A stretch of DNA of 64,000 bases from Streptococcus hillyeri (GCF_003686955.1 NZ_RCVM01000001.1:124001-188000); one strand, 5' to 3'; positions 39,457 through 49,072 are shown, counted from the first letter of the stretch. The notes: generated from the sequence alone by a model not told the origin. Numbers and translations: made by a program.

Positions 39457-40797
39457 TTGTCTCAAGCAACATATATTAACGTTATTGGAGCAGGTCTTGC
39501 TGGCTCAGAAGCTGCTTATCAAATTGCCAAGCGTGGTATTCCTGTCAAGCTCTATGAAATGCGTGGGGTCAAACCAACGCCACAACATAAAACAACAAAC
39601 TTTGCAGAATTGGTCTGCTCAAACTCTTTCCGTGGGGATAGTTTAACCAATGCGGTTGGGCTCTTGAAAGAAGAAATACGTCGCTTAGATTCAATCATCA
39701 TGCGTAATGGTGAAGAGCACCGTGTTCCAGCTGGTGGTGCGATGGCGGTGGATCGTGAGGGCTATGCTGAAGCTGTTACAGCGGAAATTGAAAATAACCC
39801 TCTGATTGAAGTCATTCGTGGAGAGATTACAGAAATTCCTAATGATGCCATCACAGTCATTGCGACAGGTCCGTTGACTTCAGATGCCCTAGCTGAAAAA
39901 ATCCATGAATTAAATGGTGGTGATGGTTTCTATTTTTACGATGCCGCAGCACCAATTATTGATAAAGCAACGATTGACATGACAAAGGTTTACCTTAAGT
40001 CACGTTATGATAAAGGCGAAGCAGCTTACCTTAACTGTCCGATGACCAAGGAAGAATTTATGGCCTTTCATGAGGCTTTGGTTAATGCAGAAGAAGCTCC
40101 GCTTAATTCCTTTGAAAAAGAAAAATACTTTGAAGGTTGTATGCCAATCGAAGTGATGGCTAAACGTGGGATTAAAACCATGCTTTATGGGCCTATGAAA
40201 CCAGTTGGTTTGGAATACCCAGAAGATTATGAAGGCCCTCGTGACGGTGACTTTAAAACGCCGTACGCAGTCGTTCAACTCCGTCAGGACAATGCAGCCG
40301 GTAGCCTTTATAATATCGTTGGTTTCCAAACTCATCTTAAGTGGGGAGAACAAAAACGTGTTTTCCAAATGATTCCAGGTCTTGAAAATGCAGAATTTGT
40401 TCGTTATGGTGTCATGCACCGCAACTCTTATATGGATTCGCCAAATCTTTTGACACAAACCTTCCAATCACGCACCAACCCGAATCTCTTCTTTGCGGGG
40501 CAAATGACAGGTGTAGAGGGCTATGTGGAGTCAGCAGCTTCTGGCTTAGTCGCTGGAATCAATGCTGCGCGTTTGTTCAAAGGTGAAGAAGAAGTCGTTT
40601 TCCCACGCACAACTGCTATCGGAAGTTTGCCATATTATGTGACGCACACAGAGAGCAAACATTTCCAACCGATGAACGTTAACTTTGGTATCATCAAAGA
40701 ACTTGAAGGACCACGTATTCGTGATAAGAAAGAACGTTACGAAGCGATTGCTGAGCGTGCTTTAGCAGATTTGGAAAGTTATTTGGCTGCATTATAG
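39457..40797 (+). CDS. trmFO: Folate-dependent tRNA m5U54 methyltransferase
   Basis: 446 residues from TTG 39457, with GAGGT about 10 bases upstream; no ATG or GTG lies nearer that keeps the FAD motif. The N-terminal dinucleotide fold is [12 protein letters not shown]. Family motifs are [39 protein letters not shown] and [18 protein letters not shown]. TrmFO methylates U54 in the T loop of tRNA using methylenetetrahydrofolate and FADH2. Monocistronic with an extended -10 promoter and its own terminator. Confidence 0.96.
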   Translation: MSQATYINVIGAGLAGSEAAYQIAKRGIPVKLYEMRGVKPTPQHKTTNFAELVCSNSFRGDSLTNAVGLLKEEIRRLDSIIMRNGEEHRVPAGGAMAVDREGYAEAVTAEIENNPLIEVIRGEITEIPNDAITVIATGPLTSDALAEKIHELNGGDGFYFYDAAAPIIDKATIDMTKVYLKSRYDKGEAAYLNCPMTKEEFMAFHEALVNAEEAPLNSFEKEKYFEGCMPIEVMAKRGIKTMLYGPMKPVGLEYPEDYEGPRDGDFKTPYAVVQLRQDNAAGSLYNIVGFQTHLKWGEQKRVFQMIPGLENAEFVRYGVMHRNSYMDSPNLLTQTFQSRTNPNLFFAGQMTGVEGYVESAASGLVAGINAARLFKGEEEVVFPRTTAIGSLPYYVTHTESKHFQPMNVNFGIIKELEGPRIRDKKERYEAIAERALADLESYLAAL

Positions 40798-40807
40798 GAT
40801 AAGAAAA

Positions 40808-40837
40808 CTCGAGTTGATAAGTCAGCTCGTTTTTTTG
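40808..40837 (+). terminator. trmFO terminator
   Basis: CGAGTTGA/TCAGCTCG stem (one G-T pair), TAAG loop, run of T. Confidence 0.88.
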
Positions 40838-41283
40838 TTACCTAATATTTTTATTAAAGCTAACAGGGTAATTTCTAAATAAGATAGAAATAAATAGAGA
40901 GTGCCAATACAAAATAAGAACAATAATGGTAATATTAAAAACTCTTAAAATGATTTTAGATGAATATTTTTTGTTCATTTAGGTACTTTTTGAACAATCA
41001 GTTTTCCATTATGAAAAGTGCTAGAAGATTGCTGTGATTATTTAAAAATGGAATAATGACAAGACTTTTTGAAATTTCTTTTTCGTTTACCTTCCCATAG
41101 TTATGGTTATAAAAATAACAAATATAAGTTTTAAAAGATGTTTTATTCTTAAAATACAAAAAAATATACAATAAATAAACTTTTGTGAATTTACAGAAAA
41201 GTGTTGATTTTTCAAAAAATATTTGTTTTAATAATGTGTATGACGGGTTTGTCAATAAAAAATCATTTAGGAGTAGTAGATTT
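40838..41283 (+). other. AT-rich upstream region of the subtilisin-like protease
   Basis: 446 bp with no supported gene. It holds candidate promoters: TACAAT at 41167-41172, and TTGATT (41204-41209) with a 17-bp spacer to TTTAAT (41227-41232). GGAG lies 10 bases before the ATG. The long leader suggests additional control, but I see no clear operator. Confidence 0.4.
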
Positions 41284-44200
41284 ATGGAAAAAAGACAACG
41301 TTTTTCACTACGGAAATATAAAATTGGTGCGGTATCTGTTCTTTTAGGTGCAGTTTTTTTGTTTTCTGGTGTAAGTGCGGCAGCAGATACGCAAGGAGCC
41401 TCTGCTGAAACAACCAGTGTACCAGCAGTAGTTACTGAGTCATCTGAGGATTCTCTTGTTAGTATTACGGAAGTTTCAAATACTCCAGTTAGAGATGAGG
41501 CTACTCAGGATGTAGCAATTGAAGCTCCAGTAGTTTCCACCAATGAAGAGACAGATATAGTTGTTGCGGACACAGCTCCAAGCGCTCCAGTAAAACCTTC
41601 AGTGGCAGACCAAGAAGTAGAAAGTGTATCTAAAACAGTTTCAAACCAGCCAGAAACACCAAAAGAGATAGACTCATCAGAGTTGGATGCCAAGGCGGTT
41701 TCAGAAAGTGTGAGGAAAATTGGTGAGGAGACACCACAAAATAATGACAGTAATACCATTATTACAGTGCCAAAAGTCTGGGATACAGGTTATAAAGGTG
41801 AGGGAATGGTTGTTGCAATCATTGACTCAGGGCTTGATGTCGATCATGATGTCCTTCGGATTACTGACCCAACTAAGGCTAAATACCAATCTAAAGAACA
41901 ATTAGAAGCAGCTAAAAAAGCAGCAGGTATTGATTATGGTCAATGGTATAATGATAAGGTTATTTTTGGTTATAACTACGTTGATGTCAATACGGTTTTG
42001 AAAGAAAAAACAAAGGATTCGCATGGGATGCATGTGACAGGTATTGCAGCGGGTAACCCAAGCAAACAAGATAATGGTGAATTTATCTATGGAGTCGCAC
42101 CTGAGGCACAGGTCATGTTTATGCGCGTCTTTTCTGACTTACATTCACAGACAGGACCAGCTCTTTATGTTAAAGCAATCAATGATGCGGTTGCTTTAGG
42201 GGCAGACAGTATTAACCTTAGTCTTGGAGCGCCAAATGGATCTATGGCGGATACTGAAGAAAGTCTTATCGCAGCTATTGAACGTGCTCGCCAAGCAGGT
42301 ATCTCAGTTGTTATAGCAGCTGGAAATGATGGGGCATTTGGTTCAGGACATGCCAATCCGCTGGCTACCAATCCAGATTATGGTTTAGTTGATAACCCAT
42401 CAACGGCCAAACATGCGATATCAGTAGCTTCTTATAATAACACAACCCTTATGAATAAAGTGGTTAGTATCATTGGTCTTGAAAATGATGAGAAACTTAA
42501 CCATGGGCTGTCTACTTATACAAAACCAGATCTTGGTCCTATTGATTTTGAACAAGGGAAAGCTTACGACTACGCTTATATTGGTTTAGGAACAAAAGAA
42601 GAGTTATCAGGTGAATTTGCCAATGTAGATTTGAATGGAAAATTGGCTCTGATCAAACGCGGTTCTATTACGTTTACAGAAAAAATTGCTAATGCTCAGG
42701 CCCGTGGAGCGATTGGTGTGGTTGTGTTTAACCATACAGCTGGTGAGAATAATTTAAACATGTCTTTGGAGGCAGAAGGAAAAGGCATACCATCTATTTT
42801 CATTCCATTTGAGTTTGGTGAAGCGCTTCGTTCTAATCAATATAAAATTCAATTTAACAATGCTAAAGATAAATCGGATAATCCACAAGCTGAATTGATG
42901 TCAGACTTTACAAGTTGGGGCTTGTCAGCTGATGGTGAATTAAAACCAGATTTATCAGCACCAGGTGGCTCTATCTATTCTTCTGTTAATGATGGCGATT
43001 ATGATATGATGAGCGGTACCAGCATGGCTACCCCTCATGTGGCAGGAGCAGTAACTCTTGTTAAACAGTATTTGCTTAAAACTTATCCAGATAAATCACC
43101 GTCTGAAATTGAAGCCCTTGTTAAACATCTTATGATGAGTACGGCTAAAGCACATTTGAATGAAGAAACAAATGCCTACACCTCACCACGCCAACAAGGA
43201 GCAGGGATTTTGGACACTGCTGCTGCTATTTCAACAGGCTTGTACTTGACTGGAAGTGATAACTATGGAAGTATTTCACTAGGAAATGTTGGAGATGTTG
43301 TAGACTTCAAGGTAACACTTCATAATATTACTAATGAGGATAAGACGCTCCGCTATGTTACTAACGTCAATACAGATACTGTGAAAGAGGGACATATTAC
43401 CTTACTTCCTAGAGAACTAGAAACCCTTGTAGGTGAGACGGTAACGGTTAAAGCAAATTCTTCAACGACGGTAAACGTTGCAATTGATGCGACTGCTTAT
43501 CGTGAGGAACTTTTAAAAGAAATGCCAAATGGTTATTATTTGGAAGGATTTGTTCGTTTCCTTGATGTTGCTGATAGTGGAGAAGTGGTCAGCATTCCCT
43601 ATGTTGGTTTTAGAGGAGAATTCCAAAATCTTGATGTCGTCGAAACACCGATTTATGATTTAGTTGTTGATGGAAAAGGTGGCTTTTACTTCGTTGCGGA
43701 TAGCGACAAAGTTGTTCCGACAGATGAAAATTATACTTCGCTTGTTACTGGGGAAACAGAACATATTTATGCGACATCTGAAACCAGTGATATGGTAATC
43801 AAGGCCTTAGGAACTTTCAAGGATGATAATGGTAAGTTTGTCCTTACGCTAGATACTAATGGCAAACCTCACTTGGCTATTTCGCCAAATAAAGATGGCA
43901 ATCAAGAATCTCTTGCCTTTAAAGGTGTATTTCTACGAAACTACAATGATTTAGTAGCAAATGTGTATGCTGCTGATGATACAGAACGTTTGACTCCATT
44001 ATGGACAAGTGAGGCTGTCTCTGGTAATAAAAACTTCTTTAGCGGTAATCCTAAACACCCTAAATCAAGCATTGTTTACTCTTCTGAATGGGATGGTACA
44101 GACAATTCAGGGGCAGACTTAGCTGATGGACGTTATGTTTATGTTTTAACTTATACGTCAGCAGTCGTAGGTGCTGAACCGCAAACCATGAGTTTTGATG

Positions 44201-46011
44201 TGATTGTTGACCGTCAAAAACCTGTTGTTACAACAGCAAAATATGATGAAGCCAATAAGACGTTTACGCCACGTGCAGCAGTAGATGCTGGAGAATCAGG
44301 TGTTTTCCGTGATAGGGTATTCTACCTTAAAACAGATGAACATGGTTTGAAAAACTGGATTGATGTCTCAGAAACTGGGAAAGTTACCATTGGTGATAAT
44401 AAGGTTTATGTCGCTAAAAATGCAGATGGTTCCTTTACATTACCACTTGATCAAGCCGATATTGCAGATTTCTATTATACCGTTGAAGATTATGCAGGAA
44501 ATGTGAGCTGGGCTAAAGTTCAAGATTTAATCAAAGTGGGGAATGATAGTGGTATTGTCACTGTGAACATTCTTGACAAGGATACTAACTCTGAAGCCTA
44601 TGTAAACTTTTCATACTCAGTCAAAGATGCTAACGGAAAAACAGTTGCTGATATTGCTCGTTATGGTGATAATGCTAATAAACTGATTTTACCATTCGGT
44701 ACTTACACATTTGATTTGTTCCTTTATGATAAAGATTGGTCTACATTGGCAGGTGAAACAACAGTTACTGTTAATATCTCAGAAGAGAAAAGCTTGGCTG
44801 ATGTGAATTTCTATGTCAATAGCCTATCAAAATCTCAAGTTTTGATTGATATTGATAAAGCATTGCCAGATGGAACAACTGTAACCTTAATCAATGGAGC
44901 AGGTGGACGAACAGAATTGCCAAATGCTAAGTATTCACCTACTGATTACGGACGTCTTGTGACGACAGGTGAATACGATATTGAGATTGCTCTTCCTGAG
45001 GGCTATGAGTTCTTGGAGGAATTGAAAGTAACAGTCGTAGATGGTGTGAGAACTGTTAAAACATTAACTCTAATCAATAAAAATCCATTAAAAGAAGCGG
45101 TAGACTCACAAGGAGATGTTTCAAAATTGCCGGTTTACTACAATGCAAGTTTAGAAACGATTCAATCTTATGAGGCAGCATTGGCTAAGGCACAAGAAGC
45201 TTTAGAAGGAAAACTTCCTCAATCAGATATTGATGCAATTCAAGAGGAGCTTGTGAAAGCTCGAGCAGCCCTTGATGGTAAAGAGACTGATTTTGCAACA
45301 CTTCAATCAGAAGTAGAGCAACAAACGACAGTAGAAGCAACAGTCGCCTACAGTAATGGTAGTGAAGAAACTCAATCAGCCTACGCTGCAGCTGTTCGTG
45401 CAGCACAATTAGTCTTGGCAAATCCAAAAGCTAGCCAAAAAGAAGTAGACGAAGCACTTGCAGCTCTAGTATCAGCGAAAAACGAATTGGATGGTAAAGA
45501 GACTGATAAAGTTGCGCTTAGAAATCGTATTTCAAAAGCTACTGTCTTACAAAAAACATCAGCGAAATATCAAAATGCAAATGATAAGGTCAAAGCAGAT
45601 TATGACACAGCCTTAGCAACAGCAGAGCTTATAATGGCAGATGAGAGTGCGACACAAGCAGAAGTTGATGCAGCTCTTGAAGCCTTAATAGCTTCTGAAG
45701 TAGCCCTTGATGGTGTAGAATCAGCACCAACGACTATTGTAGCTTCAGGTACAATAACGACAGGTATTTCAGATGTTAAACCATTAGCACCACCGACCCC
45801 TCTGGTAATAGGAAGTGAAAAATCTGCTGTACCAGAAGTCGTTTCAGCAACTGTGACACGAAAGGATACCTCTCAAAAACCAATTGTCGTAGCAGTAGCA
45901 GAGAAATCACTCCCTGCTACTGGTGAAAATGATTCAAACCTCTACCTTCTCTTTGCAAGCTTAAACCTAATGTTAGGATTTGTTTTATTGGCTAAGAAAG
46001 AGAAAGAATAG
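41284..46011 (+). CDS. Wall-anchored subtilisin-like serine protease (ScpA/PrtS/CspA type)
   Basis: 1575 residues from ATG 41284 (MEKRQRFSLRKYKIGAVSV), which gives a proper YSIRK-type signal peptide; the frame runs 33 codons further 5' without one. The S8 catalytic triad is intact: Asp181 (AIIDSGLD), His247 (DSHGMHVTG) and Ser580 (SGTSMATPH). A PA domain (about 430-530, LALIKRGSITF) is inserted in the catalytic domain. C5a-peptidase-type Fn3-like domains follow (about 660-1250), then three FIVAR-like helical repeats (about 1270-1480) and LPATG with a membrane tail. Length and layout resemble PrtS and CspA more than the shorter ScpA. Likely roles are cleavage of host chemokines, complement or matrix, or casein-type proteolysis. 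Confidence 0.93.
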   Translation: MEKRQRFSLRKYKIGAVSVLLGAVFLFSGVSAAADTQGASAETTSVPAVVTESSEDSLVSITEVSNTPVRDEATQDVAIEAPVVSTNEETDIVVADTAPSAPVKPSVADQEVESVSKTVSNQPETPKEIDSSELDAKAVSESVRKIGEETPQNNDSNTIITVPKVWDTGYKGEGMVVAIIDSGLDVDHDVLRITDPTKAKYQSKEQLEAAKKAAGIDYGQWYNDKVIFGYNYVDVNTVLKEKTKDSHGMHVTGIAAGNPSKQDNGEFIYGVAPEAQVMFMRVFSDLHSQTGPALYVKAINDAVALGADSINLSLGAPNGSMADTEESLIAAIERARQAGISVVIAAGNDGAFGSGHANPLATNPDYGLVDNPSTAKHAISVASYNNTTLMNKVVSIIGLENDEKLNHGLSTYTKPDLGPIDFEQGKAYDYAYIGLGTKEELSGEFANVDLNGKLALIKRGSITFTEKIANAQARGAIGVVVFNHTAGENNLNMSLEAEGKGIPSIFIPFEFGEALRSNQYKIQFNNAKDKSDNPQAELMSDFTSWGLSADGELKPDLSAPGGSIYSSVNDGDYDMMSGTSMATPHVAGAVTLVKQYLLKTYPDKSPSEIEALVKHLMMSTAKAHLNEETNAYTSPRQQGAGILDTAAAISTGLYLTGSDNYGSISLGNVGDVVDFKVTLHNITNEDKTLRYVTNVNTDTVKEGHITLLPRELETLVGETVTVKANSSTTVNVAIDATAYREELLKEMPNGYYLEGFVRFLDVADSGEVVSIPYVGFRGEFQNLDVVETPIYDLVVDGKGGFYFVADSDKVVPTDENYTSLVTGETEHIYATSETSDMVIKALGTFKDDNGKFVLTLDTNGKPHLAISPNKDGNQESLAFKGVFLRNYNDLVANVYAADDTERLTPLWTSEAVSGNKNFFSGNPKHPKSSIVYSSEWDGTDNSGADLADGRYVYVLTYTSAVVGAEPQTMSFDVIVDRQKPVVTTAKYDEANKTFTPRAAVDAGESGVFRDRVFYLKTDEHGLKNWIDVSETGKVTIGDNKVYVAKNADGSFTLPLDQADIADFYYTVEDYAGNVSWAKVQDLIKVGNDSGIVTVNILDKDTNSEAYVNFSYSVKDANGKTVADIARYGDNANKLILPFGTYTFDLFLYDKDWSTLAGETTVTVNISEEKSLADVNFYVNSLSKSQVLIDIDKALPDGTTVTLINGAGGRTELPNAKYSPTDYGRLVTTGEYDIEIALPEGYEFLEELKVTVVDGVRTVKTLTLINKNPLKEAVDSQGDVSKLPVYYNASLETIQSYEAALAKAQEALEGKLPQSDIDAIQEELVKARAALDGKETDFATLQSEVEQQTTVEATVAYSNGSEETQSAYAAAVRAAQLVLANPKASQKEVDEALAALVSAKNELDGKETDKVALRNRISKATVLQKTSAKYQNANDKVKADYDTALATAELIMADESATQAEVDAALEALIASEVALDGVESAPTTIVASGTITTGISDVKPLAPPTPLVIGSEKSAVPEVVSATVTRKDTSQKPIVVAVAEKSLPATGENDSNLYLLFASLNLMLGFVLLAKKEKE
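45091..45730 (+). repeat. Three FIVAR-like coding repeats
   Basis: About 70-residue helical units, each ending in A-x-x-x-L-D-G-(K/V)-E: AALDGKETD, NELDGKETD and VALDGVES. They lie between the Fn3-like region and the sorting signal, probably as a stalk or ligand-binding region. Confidence 0.7.
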
Positions 46012-46055
46012 ATTAAAGTATTAATGTTTTTCAACGTTAATGCAATCTTCAAATA

Positions 46056-46106
46056 AAAAAAGCTTAAAATCACAGCTTTGTAAGCCTGTTGATTTTAAGC
46101 TTTTTA
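46056..46106 (+). terminator. Protease gene terminator
   Basis: AAAAAGCTTAAAATCA/TGATTTTAAGCTTTTT stem of about 17 bp; it may also serve the convergent apbE-like gene. Confidence 0.9.
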
Positions 46107-46163
46107 TTGTGTCATAATGTTTAATAGAGTGATAGGGAAGGCATTCAAACCTTGCTTCCTTCG

Positions 46164-47078
46164 CTAGCGAATATTATTACTGGTCAGGATTTCGAGATCT
46201 TTTGTGATAATAAGACCTTCGATACCAGGGGTGTGATTGATGATTTGGAGAGTGGTGGCAGTTGGAAGTCCAAAAAGTCTAGTTGTCCAAATTTCACAAT
46301 CTAAGGATGATTTGGCAACGATGGTAAGGCTTGCCATGTCAGTTTCGATAGGGTAACCTGTTTTTCGATCAAAAATGTGATGGTAATGCTTGTCTCCAAT
46401 TGTCAGAACACGCTCATAGACACCAGATGTCACGACCGAAGCGTTTTGAATCGGAAGGATAGTGGCCTGATTTCCTCTTGGCTTATCAGGGTGCTGGATG
46501 CCGACATACCATAAGTGATTGTCACGGTTCGGATTTGGTCCGTGGACAAGTAGGTTGCCTCCTAGGTTGACCATAGCAGAGCTGGCACCTGCTTTTACCA
46601 GATAATCCATAACTTTATCTGCGATATAACCTTTAGCTAGGGCACCAAGGTCGATTTTCATGCCCTTTTTGGCAAGAAAGACGGTCTGTTTTTCGGGATT
46701 GAGAATGATTTGTTTAGGGTCTGTTAAAGCTAATTTGTCAGAAATATCTGACGCTGAAGGCAATTTAGCATCAGAAAAACCAATTCGCCAAGTTTGCACG
46801 AGTGGTCCGATAGCGATGTTCAGATTACTTTGGTCTGCGCAGCTATGTTTTTTACCGATAGCAATCAGTTCAAACAGTTCTGGGTGAACTGAGACAGGCT
46901 CAATGCCAGCTTTGCTATTGACCAGAGAAAGCTCGGAAGTGACATCGTTGGCGGAAAAACGGTTGTTGTAGAGGTGAAGCAAGTTCTCAGCTTCGTCGAG
47001 GAGATGGCTACTATTTGGGGCGACAACAAGAAGGTCGATGGTTGTGCCCATGAGTTTGAGTTGACGAGTATTTTGCAT
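46164..47078 (-). CDS. apbE: FAD:protein FMN transferase, ApbE-like
   Basis: 304 residues. ApbE enzymes attach FMN through a phosphoester to Thr/Ser of target flavoproteins. Characteristic motifs: KMKIDLGALAKGYIAD-type stretch (MKIDLGALAKGYIADKV), MVNLGGNLLVHG, and HIFDRKTGYP. There is no signal peptide or lipobox, so this is a cytoplasmic form. No obvious flavoprotein target is encoded beside it. It lies downstream of a tautomerase gene on the same strand, with a terminator between them. Confidence 0.9.
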   Translation of the reverse strand: MQNTRQLKLMGTTIDLLVVAPNSSHLLDEAENLLHLYNNRFSANDVTSELSLVNSKAGIEPVSVHPELFELIAIGKKHSCADQSNLNIAIGPLVQTWRIGFSDAKLPSASDISDKLALTDPKQIILNPEKQTVFLAKKGMKIDLGALAKGYIADKVMDYLVKAGASSAMVNLGGNLLVHGPNPNRDNHLWYVGIQHPDKPRGNQATILPIQNASVVTSGVYERVLTIGDKHYHHIFDRKTGYPIETDMASLTIVAKSSLDCEIWTTRLFGLPTATTLQIINHTPGIEGLIITKDLEILTSNNIR

Positions 47079-47090
47079 AGTAAAACCTGA

Positions 47091-47117
47091 AAAAACTAAG
47101 CAAATGTGCTTAGTTTT
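47091..47117. terminator. Terminator after the tautomerase gene
   Basis: AAAAACTAAGC/GCTTAGTTTTT perfect 11-bp stem. It overlaps the last codons of the tautomerase gene and separates it from apbE. Confidence 0.8.
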
Positions 47118-47295
47118 TCTTTTTCATCTCTCCGTGCGGGTAGTAAGTGCCCTCAGGCATGTCGTTAATAAAGACATGAATAGCTTCCTTAGGAGCTTTA
47201 GCGATACGAGAAACGACCTCAGTCACTTCGCGGGCCAATTCAATTTTTTGCTCTTCTGTACGACCTTCAAATAAATCAATTTTTACAAATGGCAT
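47110..47295 (-). CDS. 4-oxalocrotonate tautomerase family protein
   Basis: 61 residues. The N-terminal sequence MPFVKIDLFEGRTEEQK exposes Pro1 after Met removal, the general base of the 4-OT superfamily; Arg and the beta-alpha-beta length match. It resembles the XylH/DmpI-type small tautomerases common in streptococci, where no aromatic degradation pathway is present, so the natural substrate is unknown. AAGGAGAA lies upstream of the ATG. Confidence 0.88.
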   Translation of the reverse strand: MPFVKIDLFEGRTEEQKIELAREVTEVVSRIAKAPKEAIHVFINDMPEGTYYPHGEMKKKN

Positions 47296-47379
47296 AATAT
47301 TCTCCTTGTGTTTTTTCTTGCTATTATTTTATCACAAAATTAAAGATCCTGCTTCACTTAGATGAAATTGAAGTAGGAT

Positions 47380-47586
47380 TTAACTGTCTTTATCGTTAAC
47401 AAAACAAATGACTTCATTTGGAGTGCATGCCAAAATGGTACAGAGTTTTTCCAAAGTCAATAGAGTAATATTTTTGTTCTTTTTAAGGCTATCTAGTGTT
47501 TTATTATCAATGCCTGATTTGAGAAGTTTGTATTGGGAAATCCCTTTCTTCTCCATTGTCTTCCAGAGTGGTTCAAAACTTATAAT
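47380..47586 (-). CDS. Small XRE/Cro-type DNA-binding regulator
   Basis: About 68 residues read as ISFEPLWKTMEKKGISQYKL to FVNDKDS: a short helix-turn-helix protein (SQYKLLKSGIDNKTLDSLKK; TLEKLCTILACTPNEVI), the family of Cro/CI-like small regulators. No ATG or GTG fits. A TTG at 47610 lies upstream of AAAGGAG (47602-47596). The best-spaced codon after that site is ATT at 47586 (9-base spacing), exactly where relatives begin with M. The start is therefore uncertain, either ATT or TTG 47610. It is divergent from the Jag_N-DUF4839 gene with a palindromic operator between. Confidence 0.7.
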   Translation of the reverse strand: MISFEPLWKTMEKKGISQYKLLKSGIDNKTLDSLKKNKNITLLTLEKLCTILACTPNEVICFVNDKDS

Positions 47587-47634
47587 GGCTATCAACTCCT
47601 TTGAATACAATTATAAGTTTAAAAATTTGTTTAT

Positions 47635-47660
47635 CATATTGTGTATATATCCACAATGTG
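47635..47660. promoter_or_regulatory. Palindromic operator between XRE and the Jag_N gene
   Basis: CATATTGTG-N8-CACAATGTG, inverted repeat with 8 of 9 positions matched. It overlaps the -35 box (TTGTGT, 47639-47644) of the rightward promoter, so the XRE protein probably represses here. Confidence 0.6.
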
Positions 47661-47667
47661 ATATAGT
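47639..47667 (+). promoter_or_regulatory. Promoter of the Jag_N-DUF4839 gene
   Basis: TTGTGT (47639-47644), a 17-bp spacer, and TATAGT (47662-47667); ATG 33 bp downstream. Confidence 0.65.
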
Positions 47668-47699
47668 AATGTTAATAATTAAGAATGGAGACGACCAAA

Positions 47700-48710
47700 A
47701 TGGCAATATTTAAAGGTAAAACAGTAAATGAAGCTACTGAACAAGCGTTAAAAGAATTACAAGTTGATAAACAGAATGTTGATATCAATGTACTTCAGGA
47801 ACCTAGTAAAGGAATATTTGGTGTTTTTGAGAAAGAGGCTGAAATTGAAGTAATCGTTTTAAGCGATGATGAAATTATGAGACGGGCTAAGAAGAAAAAA
47901 AGAGAGAAATTATTGTATATTGCTGGTTGTTCAGGCTTAGCTCTAATAACTATTCTAGGAATATTTTTTGCTCCACAAAATGATGAGTCAACAGAAACTG
48001 ATATTAAAACGCCAGCAAGTTCTAAAGATTTAGTGGGCGAAAACTATAAAACAGTTGTAAGTAAATTAGAAGCTGCAGGATTTTCAAACGTAAAAACTCA
48101 AAAGTTAGATGATTTGATTGTTGGGTTGCTTACCAAAGATGGAGAAGTAGAGACGGTATTGATTGGTAGTGATGATGACTTTGCTAAAGGTGAACGTTTT
48201 GATAAAGATATTAAAATTATTGTAAGTTACCATACGTTTGCCGAAAAAGAAACAACAACTGTAACGAGCTCGGAGATGGTAACTCAAACACCAAGAACGA
48301 CTGAAATCGTAGAGCAAACTAAGAAAGACCAGGTACTGACTTTAGAAAATAATGCAGAATTTGCAGCTATTTTAAATTCGGATAATGGGGAATTAGCAAA
48401 ACAATTTTCTGAAAAATATATGGGATTAATGGTAGAATTTGATGGTCATATTATGAATATCATGCCTCATGACAACTATAAAACAAGGTACGATATTTTG
48501 ATTTTTGGTGGAGATTACAGTGGTACTGATTCGACCAGCTATCATGGTGTAAATTTACAATTTTTTGATGTGGCAACGGTCGCTGAGGCGTTTGATAGTC
48601 TTGATGGCTTGTCAGTTGGTCAAAATTTGCACATTAAGGCAAGAGTGATAGAATATAATGAAGTTTCAGGGGTGTTAAGATTAGAACCAGTGCTAGTTAC
48701 TGCACGGTAA
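47700..48710 (+). CDS. Membrane protein with Jag_N, PASTA-like and DUF4839-like domains
   Basis: 336 residues from ATG 47700, 9 bases after GGAG. Residues 1-60 (FKGKTVNEATEQALKEL to EPSKGIFGVF) match the Jag_N domain of the KhpB/Jag RNA-binding protein. A basic stretch and one membrane helix follow (about 68-92), placing Jag_N in the cytoplasm. Residues 105-180 (DLVGENYKTVVSKLEAAGF) look like a PASTA-type extracellular domain. After a Thr/Glu-rich linker, the C-terminal 110 residues (EFAAILNSD, KYMGLMVEFDGHI, NYKTRYDILIFGGDY) resemble DUF4839, probably an OB-like fold. The domain names are from memory. Control by the divergent XRE gene is likely; function unknown. Confidence 0.75.
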   Translation: MAIFKGKTVNEATEQALKELQVDKQNVDINVLQEPSKGIFGVFEKEAEIEVIVLSDDEIMRRAKKKKREKLLYIAGCSGLALITILGIFFAPQNDESTETDIKTPASSKDLVGENYKTVVSKLEAAGFSNVKTQKLDDLIVGLLTKDGEVETVLIGSDDDFAKGERFDKDIKIIVSYHTFAEKETTTVTSSEMVTQTPRTTEIVEQTKKDQVLTLENNAEFAAILNSDNGELAKQFSEKYMGLMVEFDGHIMNIMPHDNYKTRYDILIFGGDYSGTDSTSYHGVNLQFFDVATVAEAFDSLDGLSVGQNLHIKARVIEYNEVSGVLRLEPVLVTAR

Positions 48711-48744
48711 AGTCACTATCGTTATTCCAAGAAAATAAAACCTC

Positions 48745-48779
48745 AAACAGCTTAATGTTTCTTATTTTAAGTTGTTTTT
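48745..48779 (+). terminator. Terminator of the Jag_N-DUF4839 gene
   Basis: AAACAGCTTAA/TTAAGTTGTTT stem (one G-T pair) followed by TTTT. Confidence 0.8.
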
Positions 48780-48792
48780 ATCCAGTAAATAA

Positions 48793-48821
48793 TTGCTTTT
48801 ACCTTTACATTATTTTATACT
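48793..48821 (+). promoter_or_regulatory. Promoter of the 48851 gene
   Basis: TTGCTT (48793-48798), a 17-bp spacer, and TATACT (48816-48821). Confidence 0.6.
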
Positions 48822-48850
48822 GAATACAATAATTAAAATGGAGTTTGCCT

Positions 48851-49060
48851 ATGAAACGCTTTATTTGTGCTCTTTTTATTGCGGTATTTTCTTTTGCATC
48901 AGTTATTTATCTTTTTTCAGAAAGTGTTTGGTCAGGTCCTATCTTATTGACAATATCATTTTTTGCTATTATTTACAGCTTAGTGGGTCTGTCTAAACGT
49001 AGTAAAGTTTTTAAAGAGGTCATATCATTTTTTGTTGAACTCTTACTTTCTTGGCCATAA
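48851..49060 (+). CDS. Small membrane protein
   Basis: 69 residues from ATG 48851, 7 bases after GGAG. Two hydrophobic helices (about 3-21 and 27-44) are separated by a short polar turn; the C-terminal third is amphipathic (KVFKEVISFFVELLLSW). It has its own promoter and terminator, so it is expressed as a unit. No family recognised. Confidence 0.6.
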   Translation: MKRFICALFIAVFSFASVIYLFSESVWSGPILLTISFFAIIYSLVGLSKRSKVFKEVISFFVELLLSWP

Positions 49061-49072
49061 TCTTATCGTAAT

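Noticed and set aside
40000..40467. 155-codon minus-strand frame inside trmFO
   Set aside because: Shadow frame; trmFO motifs occupy the plus strand.
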